This document shows, in pieces, positions 42,397-50,857 of a stretch of 64,000 bases of DNA (position 1 is the first letter of the stretch; every line of letters starts with the position of its first letter). The position numbers and the translations under genes are program-made. Under the pieces are notes generated by a model. The model did no database searches and was not told the origin of the DNA. It worked only from the letters and a program-made list of their open reading frames with translations. The stretch covers positions 47,290 to 111,289 of the forward strand of contig CAYFOM010000012.1 in assembly GCA_964344765.1 (NCBI GenBank), written 5' to 3'. The DNA is from JACNIZ01 sp964344765. Lineage in GTDB: Bacteria > Planctomycetota > UBA1135.

Positions 42397-43529
42397 TGCT
42401 TGTAACCCTACTCGCCCTGGCGATTTCGCCGCCCGGCGCTACCGAGCCGCAAACGCTGGCGCTGAAGCCGAAGCGCCATCGGGATTGGAAAATCGAACTG
42501 CCCGCCGAGCGCTTCGTACCGGTGGGAAGCGGCATTCGCCTGGCTGCATCCGGCCTCGAATTTGCCGCCTCGCTGCAAGGGACCAACCTCAACCTTGACT
42601 TGGACGGCGACGGCGAAATGGACACGGTGCTCGAAGGTGACGACGGCTCGGTGCTGTTGCGCAACGCCGACGGCTTCCGCTACGCCATCCGCCTCAAGCG
42701 TTCGGCCAATGGTTGGGCATACGCCACCAGCTCGACAATGAATGCCGACTGGAACGGCACTCGCATCTCAGTCATTGACCAAGACAACGACGGAATCTTC
42801 GGCGAAGTAGGCGAAGACGCCATCTTGTTAGGTCGTGGTCGCGTGGCAACCTATCTGGGTCAGAACGTCGTCATCAACGGTGAACTTCTCAACCTGGAAG
42901 TCGCTCCCAATGGCAACGAACTGACATTGACGCCGTTTGATGGCCAAACCGGAACTCTGCGTTTCCGCGAGGCCTATCAAGGCAACGGCAAAGTGTTGTC
43001 GGCTGTGGTTCGTAGCGCCGATGGACGTGAATGCTTTGACCTTGCTGCGGAAAGCGGACCCGTGGCGCTGCCGGTCGGCAAGTACCGGCTGCACTCCGCC
43101 AAGATCGGTCTCGGGCAAATGGCAGTCACCGTGGCATCGGGCAAGAGCCATGCCGTCGACGTTGCTGCCGATAGCGAGGAAGAGTTGAAGTGGGGCGGGC
43201 AGATTCACGCTCGCTTTGGCTTTGATCGCAAAGGCGATCAGGTAGCGTTCTCGCCGAACGACATTCAGTACTTCGGAGAACAGGGCGAGCAATACTTGAA
43301 CTGGTTCCCGGTTGGAAAGTCGCCGGTGTTCGTCATTCAGGAAGCCGATACCAAGCAGGAGGTGGCCAGGGCAATGTTCCCTGGCTCGTGCTGAGGTAAG
43401 GGTTTTGTACCGGTCGCCGTGAGCGTGCCGGCAGCGAAAGACATCATCATCAAGATGGAAGAAGAGAACTGGGCCTTTGGCACCATTCAGGGACAACCCA
43501 AGTTTGAATGGCAAGAGACTGAGTTCTAG
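42396..43529 (+). CDS. Secreted DxDxDG-containing protein; candidate selenoprotein with in-frame UGA at 43392
   Basis: Read to the UGA at 43392-43394 the protein has 332 residues; read through, it has 377 and stops at TAG 43527-43529, 3 nt before the next gene. A short signal peptide (LVTLLALAISPPGA) is followed by two Ca-binding-like loops (LDLDGDGEMD and DQDNDGIFGEVGED) and beta-rich sequence. The UGA follows Cys (PGSC-UGA-GKGFVPVAVSVP). The 44 codons after it have normal codon use and a protein-like pattern (DIIIKMEEENWAFGTIQG). A hairpin with SECIS geometry begins 16 nt after the UGA. Alternatives are a nonsense mutation, an assembly error, or a true stop with a decayed tail. No selA/B/C/D is in the window. 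Confidence 0.6.
43410..43431 (+). promoter_or_regulatory. Candidate bacterial SECIS hairpin downstream of in-frame UGA
   Basis: CCGG (43410-43413) pairs with CCGG (43428-43431) and CGC (43415-43417) with GCG (43423-43425); the 5-nt apical loop CGUGA has G in its second place followed by U. The loop G is 24 nt after the UGA, inside the 16-37 nt window used for bacterial SECIS elements. GCUG at the UGA (43390-43393) can also pair with CAGC (43432-43435). Short GC hairpins arise by chance, so this is support, not proof. Confidence 0.4.
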
Positions 43530-43532
43530 ACC

Positions 43533-45866
43533 TTGAAACTCCTCCGCATGATTTTGGCCAGCCTGATGCTGGTTGCGGCTACCGCGCTGCCCTCATTCGC
43601 CCAGGATGGGGGCCGCATTCCGGTTCGCGTGGTCGGTGATCGACTGCTGATTTCATGCGATATTTCCAGTCCGAAGATGCGGGTGCCGGTCAACCTGTTT
43701 TTCGAGTTGGATTCGTTGTGTGCGTTGCAATTGCACAACAAAGCGGCTGCTGGCTTAGGCGCCGAAACGCCGAGCGGGCAGCCTGTGCCGCTGACGCTGC
43801 ACTTCCCTGATTTCCAGATCACCGTGCCCAAGCGTGAACATGGCGACGAGGATTTGCTCGACGAGTTCACCAAGTATTACTCGGCCGACATGGGCGAAGA
43901 CGCGGTGGTCGGCACCATCGGCGCGCAGTTATTGAAGGACTACCACCTGACCTTTGACTTGGTGCGCGGCTATATCGCGATGGAGCCCAAGCACGATTTG
44001 GTGGACGAAGCGCCGGAACCGCGCGCCGGGACCACGCTGGTTACGTTGACCGAAGAAAGCGAGTTGCTGTGGATGCCGATCCGCACCGCCGACGGCAACG
44101 TTTATGCCATCGCATGCGGGGGGTCGCGTTACGACACCATCGTCGTCCAAGACTTGGTTTATGCGATGGACGCACCAGACGGCGACGTAGGCGCGTTGGC
44201 TTTGGGCGATATTGAGTTGGACCGTTACCTGGCATTGCGTCCGGAAGAGGTGATCCTCACTCACCCCGACCGCGCCTTCGGCGTGCTCGGCATCAACTTT
44301 TTCCGTCACTTCCGCGTCGAACTCGACCGCGTCAACCGGTGGGCACGGCTGACACCGACGATGCCGGCTGATTTCCCGCATGACGATCGCCAATTTTTCC
44401 AAGCCCGCGCCGACGAAGATCCGGACATGTTGCAGGACTTCTTGCAGGCTTGGCCCAAAGCACGGCTCGGCAAAGAAGCGGCGCAACTCCTGTTGTTCTG
44501 GCGCATCGACGACGCCGGCAGCGACGAAGAAATCCGTCAGGCTTTGATGTTCAATGATCAATTTGAACAAGAAGACCTGCGCGCCACCGGTGCTTTGGAT
44601 TTGATGAAGATGCTCGGCGAAGACGGCTGGCGCGAATATCAAATTTGGGCCGGTGAAATCGGTTTGGAATCCGGCCGCAAAGACCGCTATCCCGAAGCGG
44701 TGCACAAAATCCATAGCAAGCTCGGTGAGATCCACCTCGCCGAAGATCGCGGCGAACAAGCTTGGCGGCACTTGCTTTCGGCGGCATTCGGCATGCCGGA
44801 TGACGGCATGATCAACCTCAACCTCGGTCGCTATTACGAGCAGCAAGGTCGTTGGCGACGTGCCTTCTCGCGATTCGTACAAGCTTCCATCGTTCCCGAA
44901 AGCGGCCCGCAAGCAGTGGAAGGCTTAATGCGCGTGCAGCCTCAATTGGCTTCCGGCGAACCGTTTTCGGTCGAGCTAGTCGAGCGCATGATTGAGGGCA
45001 AGGTCATGAACTTCGGTGCAGCCACTGCCTACGACACCGAAGAAGACCACGCCGAAGGCAAGGTGGTGCTGGTGGAATTGTTCACCAACGGTCACGTCAA
45101 AATTGGCGAGGCTGGAGCTTTGGCTTTCGAAGGCATGCTCAGCCATTACAAAGAAGGACCGGCTGCTTTCTTGTCTTACCACTTGGCCGTGCCTGGGCTG
45201 GACCCGGTGGTCAACTCCTATGGTTTACAGGTCGCCAATCAACGCCAGGTCACCGATCCCTACGTGCATGTGGTCGACGGCGTACGCTTTGCACCTGGCG
45301 GCGGTCGCACCCGAGATCGCGAAAAGATCTACGGCGCGGTGAAGCGTCAAAGTTATGAAGCGCTGAAGTTGGCGACGCCCTGGGATTTGAGCATTCAGAA
45401 CCTTGAAGTGGTGGACGGCTATGTGCAAGGCGAAGTGGTTTTGAAGCCATACGTCGGCAAGGATCAAAGCATCGAGGACGTGGACTTTGACAGCCAATTG
45501 CCCAATCACCGTCTTTGCGTCGTACTTGCCGAACGCGGCGTTTTGTTCCCTGGAATATCCAAGGTGGTCATCCACCGCATGGTGGCGCGCGCGCCGCTGA
45601 CGCCGAATGCCTTTGGAGTAGGTTTGGATTTGAGCGAAGGCAGCATGACTTACTCCTTCCGTCAGTCGCTGGAAGAGGTGCAACAACAAAACGAAGCCTG
45701 GTTGCAAGCGCAAATTGACAGTGGTGCCGGTCAGACCATGTTGATGTCCACCGCACTGGACCCCAAGCAGCTGAGTGTGGTCGCGTACGTGATGGATCAG
45801 AGCACGGGTGCTATTGAGCAAGCCACGCAAAAACACCACGACGTGGAAGCGGAGGAAGCGGAGTGA
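43533..45866 (+). CDS. Secreted bilobal retropepsin-like protein with helical repeat region
   Basis: A 777-residue protein with TTG start 43533 (ATG 43548 is also possible) and signal peptide (ILASLMLVAATALPSFAQ). Two tandem regions end in aspartic-protease-like C-terminal blocks: VGTIGAQLLKDYHLTFDLVRGYIAMEPK (about 130-157) and FGVLGINFFRHFRVELDRVNRWARLTP (about 250-276). The places where D-[ST]-G-A would be read ELDSLC and CGGSRYDT, so catalysis is doubtful. A TPR-like helical region (about 285-480) and a beta-rich C-terminal region follow. It is tightly placed in the MoxR operon and its end overlaps the next gene. Retropepsin-like is my inference from pattern. Confidence 0.65.
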   Translation: MKLLRMILASLMLVAATALPSFAQDGGRIPVRVVGDRLLISCDISSPKMRVPVNLFFELDSLCALQLHNKAAAGLGAETPSGQPVPLTLHFPDFQITVPKREHGDEDLLDEFTKYYSADMGEDAVVGTIGAQLLKDYHLTFDLVRGYIAMEPKHDLVDEAPEPRAGTTLVTLTEESELLWMPIRTADGNVYAIACGGSRYDTIVVQDLVYAMDAPDGDVGALALGDIELDRYLALRPEEVILTHPDRAFGVLGINFFRHFRVELDRVNRWARLTPTMPADFPHDDRQFFQARADEDPDMLQDFLQAWPKARLGKEAAQLLLFWRIDDAGSDEEIRQALMFNDQFEQEDLRATGALDLMKMLGEDGWREYQIWAGEIGLESGRKDRYPEAVHKIHSKLGEIHLAEDRGEQAWRHLLSAAFGMPDDGMINLNLGRYYEQQGRWRRAFSRFVQASIVPESGPQAVEGLMRVQPQLASGEPFSVELVERMIEGKVMNFGAATAYDTEEDHAEGKVVLVELFTNGHVKIGEAGALAFEGMLSHYKEGPAAFLSYHLAVPGLDPVVNSYGLQVANQRQVTDPYVHVVDGVRFAPGGGRTRDREKIYGAVKRQSYEALKLATPWDLSIQNLEVVDGYVQGEVVLKPYVGKDQSIEDVDFDSQLPNHRLCVVLAERGVLFPGISKVVIHRMVARAPLTPNAFGVGLDLSEGSMTYSFRQSLEEVQQQNEAWLQAQIDSGAGQTMLMSTALDPKQLSVVAYVMDQSTGAIEQATQKHHDVEAEEAE

Positions 45867-47371
45867 GCGCGAATCGCAATCTGCCGCAAAAACTGGATCA
45901 GCTGGTTCAACAAGGACGCAGTAGTTTGCGTCAGCAGTTTTTCCGATCGGGATTTCGCTGGCGGCTCAACCAATTCTTATTGGTTTGCATGTTGTCGGCA
46001 GCGGTTTACTGCGTGATTGCATTGCTCGGCCGAGCTTTGAAGACCGAAGTTCTGCGACCCGCATTGCCCAACTGGTTGATCGGTGCCGGCGTGTTGTTTG
46101 TGGCAATGCTTGGCCGCCATGTTTGGACGGCGATGCAGCAGCGCTTTAGTCGTCAGAAAACGCTGGCGAATTGGGATCAGCAATGCCGACTTTCCGATCG
46201 ATTGAATTCGGCGGATCAATTTCTTAGCCAAGCCAATCAACCAGGGAAATCCTTAACCGGCTTCCAACTGGCAGCCGTTGAAGATGCCGCCGAATGCGTG
46301 GACCGCACCCAAGGGCAGCATCTACAGGCTGGACCGGCAGCGCGGCGAGCCCGTGGCACCATGGTTTTGCTGGCCGGTTGCCTGTTGTTTTATTCCATCG
46401 GTGTTTGGTCGGCCAAATGGGCGCCGGTGGAAAGCAGTGGCGGGTTGGAAGCTCAGGTCATGGAAGAGATCGCTGCCAAACCACCAAAATCGCCGACTCA
46501 GCCGCCTGCAGCAAACGACCCGAATCCGCAACCGGAGTGGCAGAGCAACAAGAATCCGAAGGCCGGCAAATTAGAAGAAGCCAGCACCGTCAGTCACTCG
46601 GCCGGTAATCCCGAACAGGAAGACGCCAAGCAAACTCCTGGAAGTACGCAAAGCGGTCGCTCCGCCGCGGCGACCGAATCCACCGGCAGTGGCAACGCCC
46701 AAGGCACCCCAACCAAGCAGGGGCAGATTTCGAAGCAGAGCGAAAAGAAGACCAAGTCCAAACCGAAGAAGCCCAAGGCGCAGAAACCGCACGAGCAAAA
46801 CAAAGGGCTGAAAAAACAGGAAGAGGAGCAATCTGGAGCCACCTCCGGGCGCGGTTCGTCGCGCGGTTCCAACCGCAACCCGGCGGCCAGCGATTGGAGC
46901 AGTCGCGATCACGTCAATACGCCGGACGATGACGATCTCGATGCCGAGAGCGATGTGGAAGACGACGAGGAAGAGCAAGAAGCGCGTGGCGGAATGCAGC
47001 CTTCTTTGCGCGATCGACGTCCGCCGGTGAGTCGTGATTTGCAGATTGGATTCGGCAACCGGCCGAACCCCGACGCCAACGGTCGCGGCGGTCCCAGTCA
47101 GCCGAAGAAATCGCGCGGTACCGCTTCGTTGGTACTCGGCGTGCCCATTCCCGATCGCGTCAAAGGCCAACCCAACCCTGGCCGTACCAAGATTACTCAG
47201 GAAGCTGTGCAACCGCAGGTGGAAGCCAGCAACCCCATTCAAGCCAGTGCACGTCAACCGCGCAGCCAGGTGACGTCGGCTTTGCATCGCGCGCCGATGC
47301 ACCCATGGCTGCAAAAAGTGGTGCGCAACTATTTCCTCCAGCGCCGCACCCAAACGGAACAAAAATCATGA
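45863..47371 (+). CDS. Low-complexity membrane protein of the MoxR operon
   Basis: A 502-residue protein with a GTG start overlapping the previous stop (GTGA). Three helices lie in the first 190 residues (FLLVCMLSAAVYCVIALLG, PNWLIGAGVLFVAMLG, TMVLLAGCLLFYSIGVWSA). The rest is disordered: Pro, Lys, Gln and Ser-rich, a basic KKTKSKPKKPKAQKP stretch and an acidic DDDDLDAESDVEDDEEEQEA stretch. The architecture resembles DUF4175-like or BatC-like partners of MoxR clusters, but no family is recognised. moxR overlaps its end by 4 nt. Confidence 0.65.
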   Translation: MSANRNLPQKLDQLVQQGRSSLRQQFFRSGFRWRLNQFLLVCMLSAAVYCVIALLGRALKTEVLRPALPNWLIGAGVLFVAMLGRHVWTAMQQRFSRQKTLANWDQQCRLSDRLNSADQFLSQANQPGKSLTGFQLAAVEDAAECVDRTQGQHLQAGPAARRARGTMVLLAGCLLFYSIGVWSAKWAPVESSGGLEAQVMEEIAAKPPKSPTQPPAANDPNPQPEWQSNKNPKAGKLEEASTVSHSAGNPEQEDAKQTPGSTQSGRSAAATESTGSGNAQGTPTKQGQISKQSEKKTKSKPKKPKAQKPHEQNKGLKKQEEEQSGATSGRGSSRGSNRNPAASDWSSRDHVNTPDDDDLDAESDVEDDEEEQEARGGMQPSLRDRRPPVSRDLQIGFGNRPNPDANGRGGPSQPKKSRGTASLVLGVPIPDRVKGQPNPGRTKITQEAVQPQVEASNPIQASARQPRSQVTSALHRAPMHPWLQKVVRNYFLQRRTQTEQKS

Positions 47372-48384
47372 CCATCCCCGTTGATCAAAGCGCCACGGCC
47401 GAAGACGCCCGTGCCGCCGCCGCCACTTTCCGCGATGCCTATGATCGCATTCAACAGCAGGTTTGCCGCGCCATGGTCGGCCAAGCCGACGTCGTCGAAG
47501 GCGTGCTGACGGCGATGGTGGCCGGTGGTCACGTATTGCTGGAAGGCGTGCCCGGATTGGGCAAAACCATGCTGGTGCGTTCGCTGGGCGAAGCTTTGGA
47601 TTTGCCGTTCTCGCGCATCCAGTTCACGCCCGACATGATGCCGGCCGACATTCAAGGCACTCACGTGCTGGTCGAGAATGAAGGCGGCGGCCTTGAGTTG
47701 CAGTTTGAAGAAGGACCGCTGGTTTCCAGTTTGGTGCTTGCCGACGAGATCAACCGCGCGACTCCTAAAACGCAATCGGCTTTGTTGGAGGCGATGCAGG
47801 AACGTCAGATTTCGGTGGGGCGCAAGACCATTCATTTGCAAGAGCCGTTCTGCGTGATGGCGACGCAGAACCCGGTTGAGCAAGAGGGCACTTACCCGTT
47901 GCCCGAGGCGCAGCTGGACCGCTTCTTGATGAAGTTGCATGTTGGTTATCCGGAAGAGCACGAGTACCTCGACATTCTTGATCGCACTACCGGCAGCAGC
48001 GAAGTGCAAATCGACGCGGTCAGCACCGGCGAAGAGATCATGAAAATGCGCGAGGTGGTGCGCTCGGTCCCGGTTGCCGAATCGGTGAGCCAGCACGCGG
48101 TTCGCCTGGTCATGGGCACGCAACCAGGGCGTGAATTTTCGCCGGCTACGGTCAATGAAAACGTCGCCCTTGGCTCCAGTCCGCGCGGTGCGCAGGCGCT
48201 GATTCTGTGCGGCAAAGTCAAAGCGTTACTCAACGGCCGCTTCGCTGTTAGTACCGACGACATCCGCGCGGTCGCGCCGGCGGTTTTGCGCCATCGCGTG
48301 ATGGTCAACTTCCATGGCCTCGCCGACGGCGTCACCGCCGATCAAATCGTGGCCGAAGTGTTGCAAAACGTTCAGCCGGTCTAG
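47368..48384 (+). CDS. MoxR-family AAA+ ATPase
   Basis: A 338-residue protein; ATG 47368 overlaps the upstream stop. Walker A GVPGLGKTMLVRSL, QFTPDMMPADIQGTHVL, Walker B-type LVLADEINRATPKTQSALLEAMQERQISV, FCVMATQNPVEQEGTYPLPEAQLDRFLMKL and the C-terminal lid with SPRGAQALILCGKVKALLNGR are all canonical. MoxR ATPases act as chaperones for VWA-domain proteins, and the following DUF58 and VWA genes are its standard partners. Confidence 0.95.
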   Translation: MTIPVDQSATAEDARAAAATFRDAYDRIQQQVCRAMVGQADVVEGVLTAMVAGGHVLLEGVPGLGKTMLVRSLGEALDLPFSRIQFTPDMMPADIQGTHVLVENEGGGLELQFEEGPLVSSLVLADEINRATPKTQSALLEAMQERQISVGRKTIHLQEPFCVMATQNPVEQEGTYPLPEAQLDRFLMKLHVGYPEEHEYLDILDRTTGSSEVQIDAVSTGEEIMKMREVVRSVPVAESVSQHAVRLVMGTQPGREFSPATVNENVALGSSPRGAQALILCGKVKALLNGRFAVSTDDIRAVAPAVLRHRVMVNFHGLADGVTADQIVAEVLQNVQPV

Positions 48385-48414
48385 TTCCAATACTTTGATC
48401 GCTACGCCGCGCGC

Positions 48415-49290
48415 ATGAGCTTGATCGATCCTGACTTCCTGCACTCGCTGCAACGGCTGCGGCTGGTGGCGCGGCGGGTGCCGCGTGGCGGGCGCTTTGC
48501 CGAACAGCGCTCGGCGGCGCAGGGTGCCGGCATTGAGTTTCAGGATTACCGCCCGTATTCCACCGGCGATGATTTGCGCGCCATTGACTGGAACATTTAC
48601 CGACGATTAGGTCGCGTCTTCCTGCGCTTGTTCGAGGAGATGGAAGACTTGCCGGTTTATTTGCTGCCCGATCATTCGGCCAGCATGTGGCTGGAGGATC
48701 CACCGCGCATCCGTCCCTGTTTGCGCGCGACCATGGCGTTGACCGCGATTGCACTAGGCCAGCACGACCGCGTCGGCATCTTTCCGTTCTCTTCCGAAAT
48801 GCAGGTGCTGGTTCGCCCACGCTCCGGCTTTTCCTCGCTACCCGGGTTTGCCAACCGCGTCGACGGATTGCAACCAGGTGGAACCACCGACTTCGGCCAA
48901 TCTCTCAGTCGCTTCTCCGGCTTGCGCTTGCGCCGCGGCTTAGCGGTAGTGGTATCGGATTTCTTCGACCCGGGCGGACTACCGACGGTCGTCGAAGCGC
49001 TGAAGAAGGTTCCGCATCATTTGTTGCTGGTGCAGTTGGTGCGGCCGTCCGACAGCAACCCGGAGTTGCAGGGCGATTTACGCTTGCGCGATTGTGAAAG
49101 CGGCGAAAGCCACGACATCACCATCGATGCGCAGGTGTTGCAGCGCTATCGCCAGGCTTACCAGGAATTCCAGGACGGCCTGACCGAGTTTGCGCAACGC
49201 CGCAACATCGGCTTATTGCGTTTGAATGCCGAACAAGAAGTGGTCCCTCAGTTGGCGACCTTGTTTGAAAACGGGAGGCTGGAAATTTGA
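48415..49290 (+). CDS. DUF58 protein (MoxR partner)
   Basis: A 291-residue protein. GAGIEFQDYRPYSTGDDLRAIDWNIYRRLGRVFLRLFEEMEDLPVYLLPDHSASMW is the DUF58 hallmark, ending in a VWA-like DHSASM site. The rest is VWA-like (LAVVVSDFFDPGG). It lies 30 nt after moxR and overlaps the next gene by 4 nt. A role in MoxR-dependent maturation of a membrane or periplasmic complex is expected from family context. Confidence 0.93.
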   Translation: MSLIDPDFLHSLQRLRLVARRVPRGGRFAEQRSAAQGAGIEFQDYRPYSTGDDLRAIDWNIYRRLGRVFLRLFEEMEDLPVYLLPDHSASMWLEDPPRIRPCLRATMALTAIALGQHDRVGIFPFSSEMQVLVRPRSGFSSLPGFANRVDGLQPGGTTDFGQSLSRFSGLRLRRGLAVVVSDFFDPGGLPTVVEALKKVPHHLLLVQLVRPSDSNPELQGDLRLRDCESGESHDITIDAQVLQRYRQAYQEFQDGLTEFAQRRNIGLLRLNAEQEVVPQLATLFENGRLEI

Positions 49291-50852
49291 ACTTACTCCA
49301 GTTTTCGCCTGCGGTTTTATGGAGTGGTTTGGCGGCCATCGCCGCAACGCTTTACTTGTTGCAACGGCTGCGCGTTCGGTTCCGCCAAGTCGACACCGTA
49401 ACCACGCTGTTCTGGCGCCAAGCGCAGCAAGAAAACCGAACCCGTGTGCTCACTCACCGATTCCGTCATCCGTGGGTGTATTTGTTCTTGTTGGCGATTG
49501 CTTCGTTGTTATGGATCGCCGCCTCGGGCCTGCGCAGCGATGGCGAAGGCGACCGCGATTATTTATTGGTTTTGGATGGCAGCTTGGCGATGACCCAAGC
49601 CGATCTTTGGGACCAAGCAGTAGAAGAACTCATGGCCGACGCCGCCGCGTTGCCTCAAGCCCAGCGCGAGGTTTGGTTGGCGCAAGAACCTGCGCTGTTG
49701 CTGCTGCAAAAAGGCGAGCACGAACTGCTTTTGCAAGAAAGATTAGCCACTTGCGCGGCCAAGCAGCAGCCCAGCAACCTGCAAGCAATCCTGTTTCGCC
49801 ACGCAGCCGACCCGATTCGGCGCGACTCCACCCAGGCTCGGATCTATGGCGTGGCTCAATTGAGCGACGAAGCTGCGGCGGCCTTACCTGCAGATATGGA
49901 GTTGGTTTACCGATCGTCTTTGCCGAACATGTCGGACAATCACGGCATCTTGGCCGCGGACTGGCGTGAAGCGGCTTCCGGCGATTGGTTGCGGGTGGAT
50001 TTTGCCGTGACCCTACTCGGTGACATCGGCTCCATCGAACCTACGTTGGCAGGTCAGCCCATTTCGCAACAAGGCGAGGTTCGTAACAACGAAGACGGCT
50101 CAACCACGATCCTTTACGCCGACCTTGCGGCCGATGGCAGTGAATTGGTCATTCAAATTGGCGCTACCGATGGCTACGCAGTCGACAATCATTTCCGCTG
50201 CACGCTGCCCAATCGCAACGCCATCCCAGTTCATGTTGCCGCCGATGTCGCCGAGCCCATTGCCACTCTGGTCGATTCGGACCCCGGCTTAAGCCTAAGC
50301 GATGCAACCACTGCTGCAGTGGTGATTCGCAGCAATGCGAGTCCAACGTCTTCGTTGCCGCAACTGACTTTCACCACCGCGGCCAGTAACCACGCTTTCC
50401 AAGTCCACAGCGCCTCTCATCGCAGCGCCGAAGAGTTGCTGGCTGAGGCGGTACCAGCGTTGGGAGTTGCCCAGATCGACGGTTTGGCGTTGGCCGAGTC
50501 GTTGCAGCAAGAGGTCAGCATCGGTGCGTCGTTGGAAGGCGGGCGCCAAATCCAGCTATGGAGCGTTTTGCTGGATCCTGAGCATGGTTTCGTGCGCAGC
50601 CAAAGCTTTCCGCAGTTCTTGTCGCGCTCGCTGCGCTGGTTGGCCGCACAACCCATGACCGAATCCGTGTCGCAGCCCTCGGCGCTGGACCCGGCGGTTA
50701 GCTGGCGGTTTGCCCAAGCACAAGCCGCAGTCGACCCGGCAGATATCGATGCCGAAGAACGCAGTTGGCCGCTGTGGAGCATCCTCATCCTTCTTGCACT
50801 TGCCCTGCTCCTGATGGAATGGGCTTGGTTCCACCAAGGTCGTCTGCCCTAA
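49287..50852 (+). CDS. BatA-like membrane protein with degenerate VWA domain
   Basis: A 521-residue protein with TTG start 49287 overlapping the DUF58 stop. The BatA N-terminal module has two helices (PAVLWSGLAAIAATLYLLQRL and HPWVYLFLLAIASLLWIAASG). The VWA-like segment begins YLLVLDGSLAMTQAD, where the metal site DxSxS is degraded (D-G-S-L-A). A C-terminal helix (LWSILILLALALLLMEWAW) closes it. The pattern matches the BatA/DUF1550-type proteins of MoxR clusters. Confidence 0.82.
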   Translation: MNLLQFSPAVLWSGLAAIAATLYLLQRLRVRFRQVDTVTTLFWRQAQQENRTRVLTHRFRHPWVYLFLLAIASLLWIAASGLRSDGEGDRDYLLVLDGSLAMTQADLWDQAVEELMADAAALPQAQREVWLAQEPALLLLQKGEHELLLQERLATCAAKQQPSNLQAILFRHAADPIRRDSTQARIYGVAQLSDEAAAALPADMELVYRSSLPNMSDNHGILAADWREAASGDWLRVDFAVTLLGDIGSIEPTLAGQPISQQGEVRNNEDGSTTILYADLAADGSELVIQIGATDGYAVDNHFRCTLPNRNAIPVHVAADVAEPIATLVDSDPGLSLSDATTAAVVIRSNASPTSSLPQLTFTTAASNHAFQVHSASHRSAEELLAEAVPALGVAQIDGLALAESLQQEVSIGASLEGGRQIQLWSVLLDPEHGFVRSQSFPQFLSRSLRWLAAQPMTESVSQPSALDPAVSWRFAQAQAAVDPADIDAEERSWPLWSILILLALALLLMEWAWFHQGRLP

Positions 50853-50857
50853 GAATC

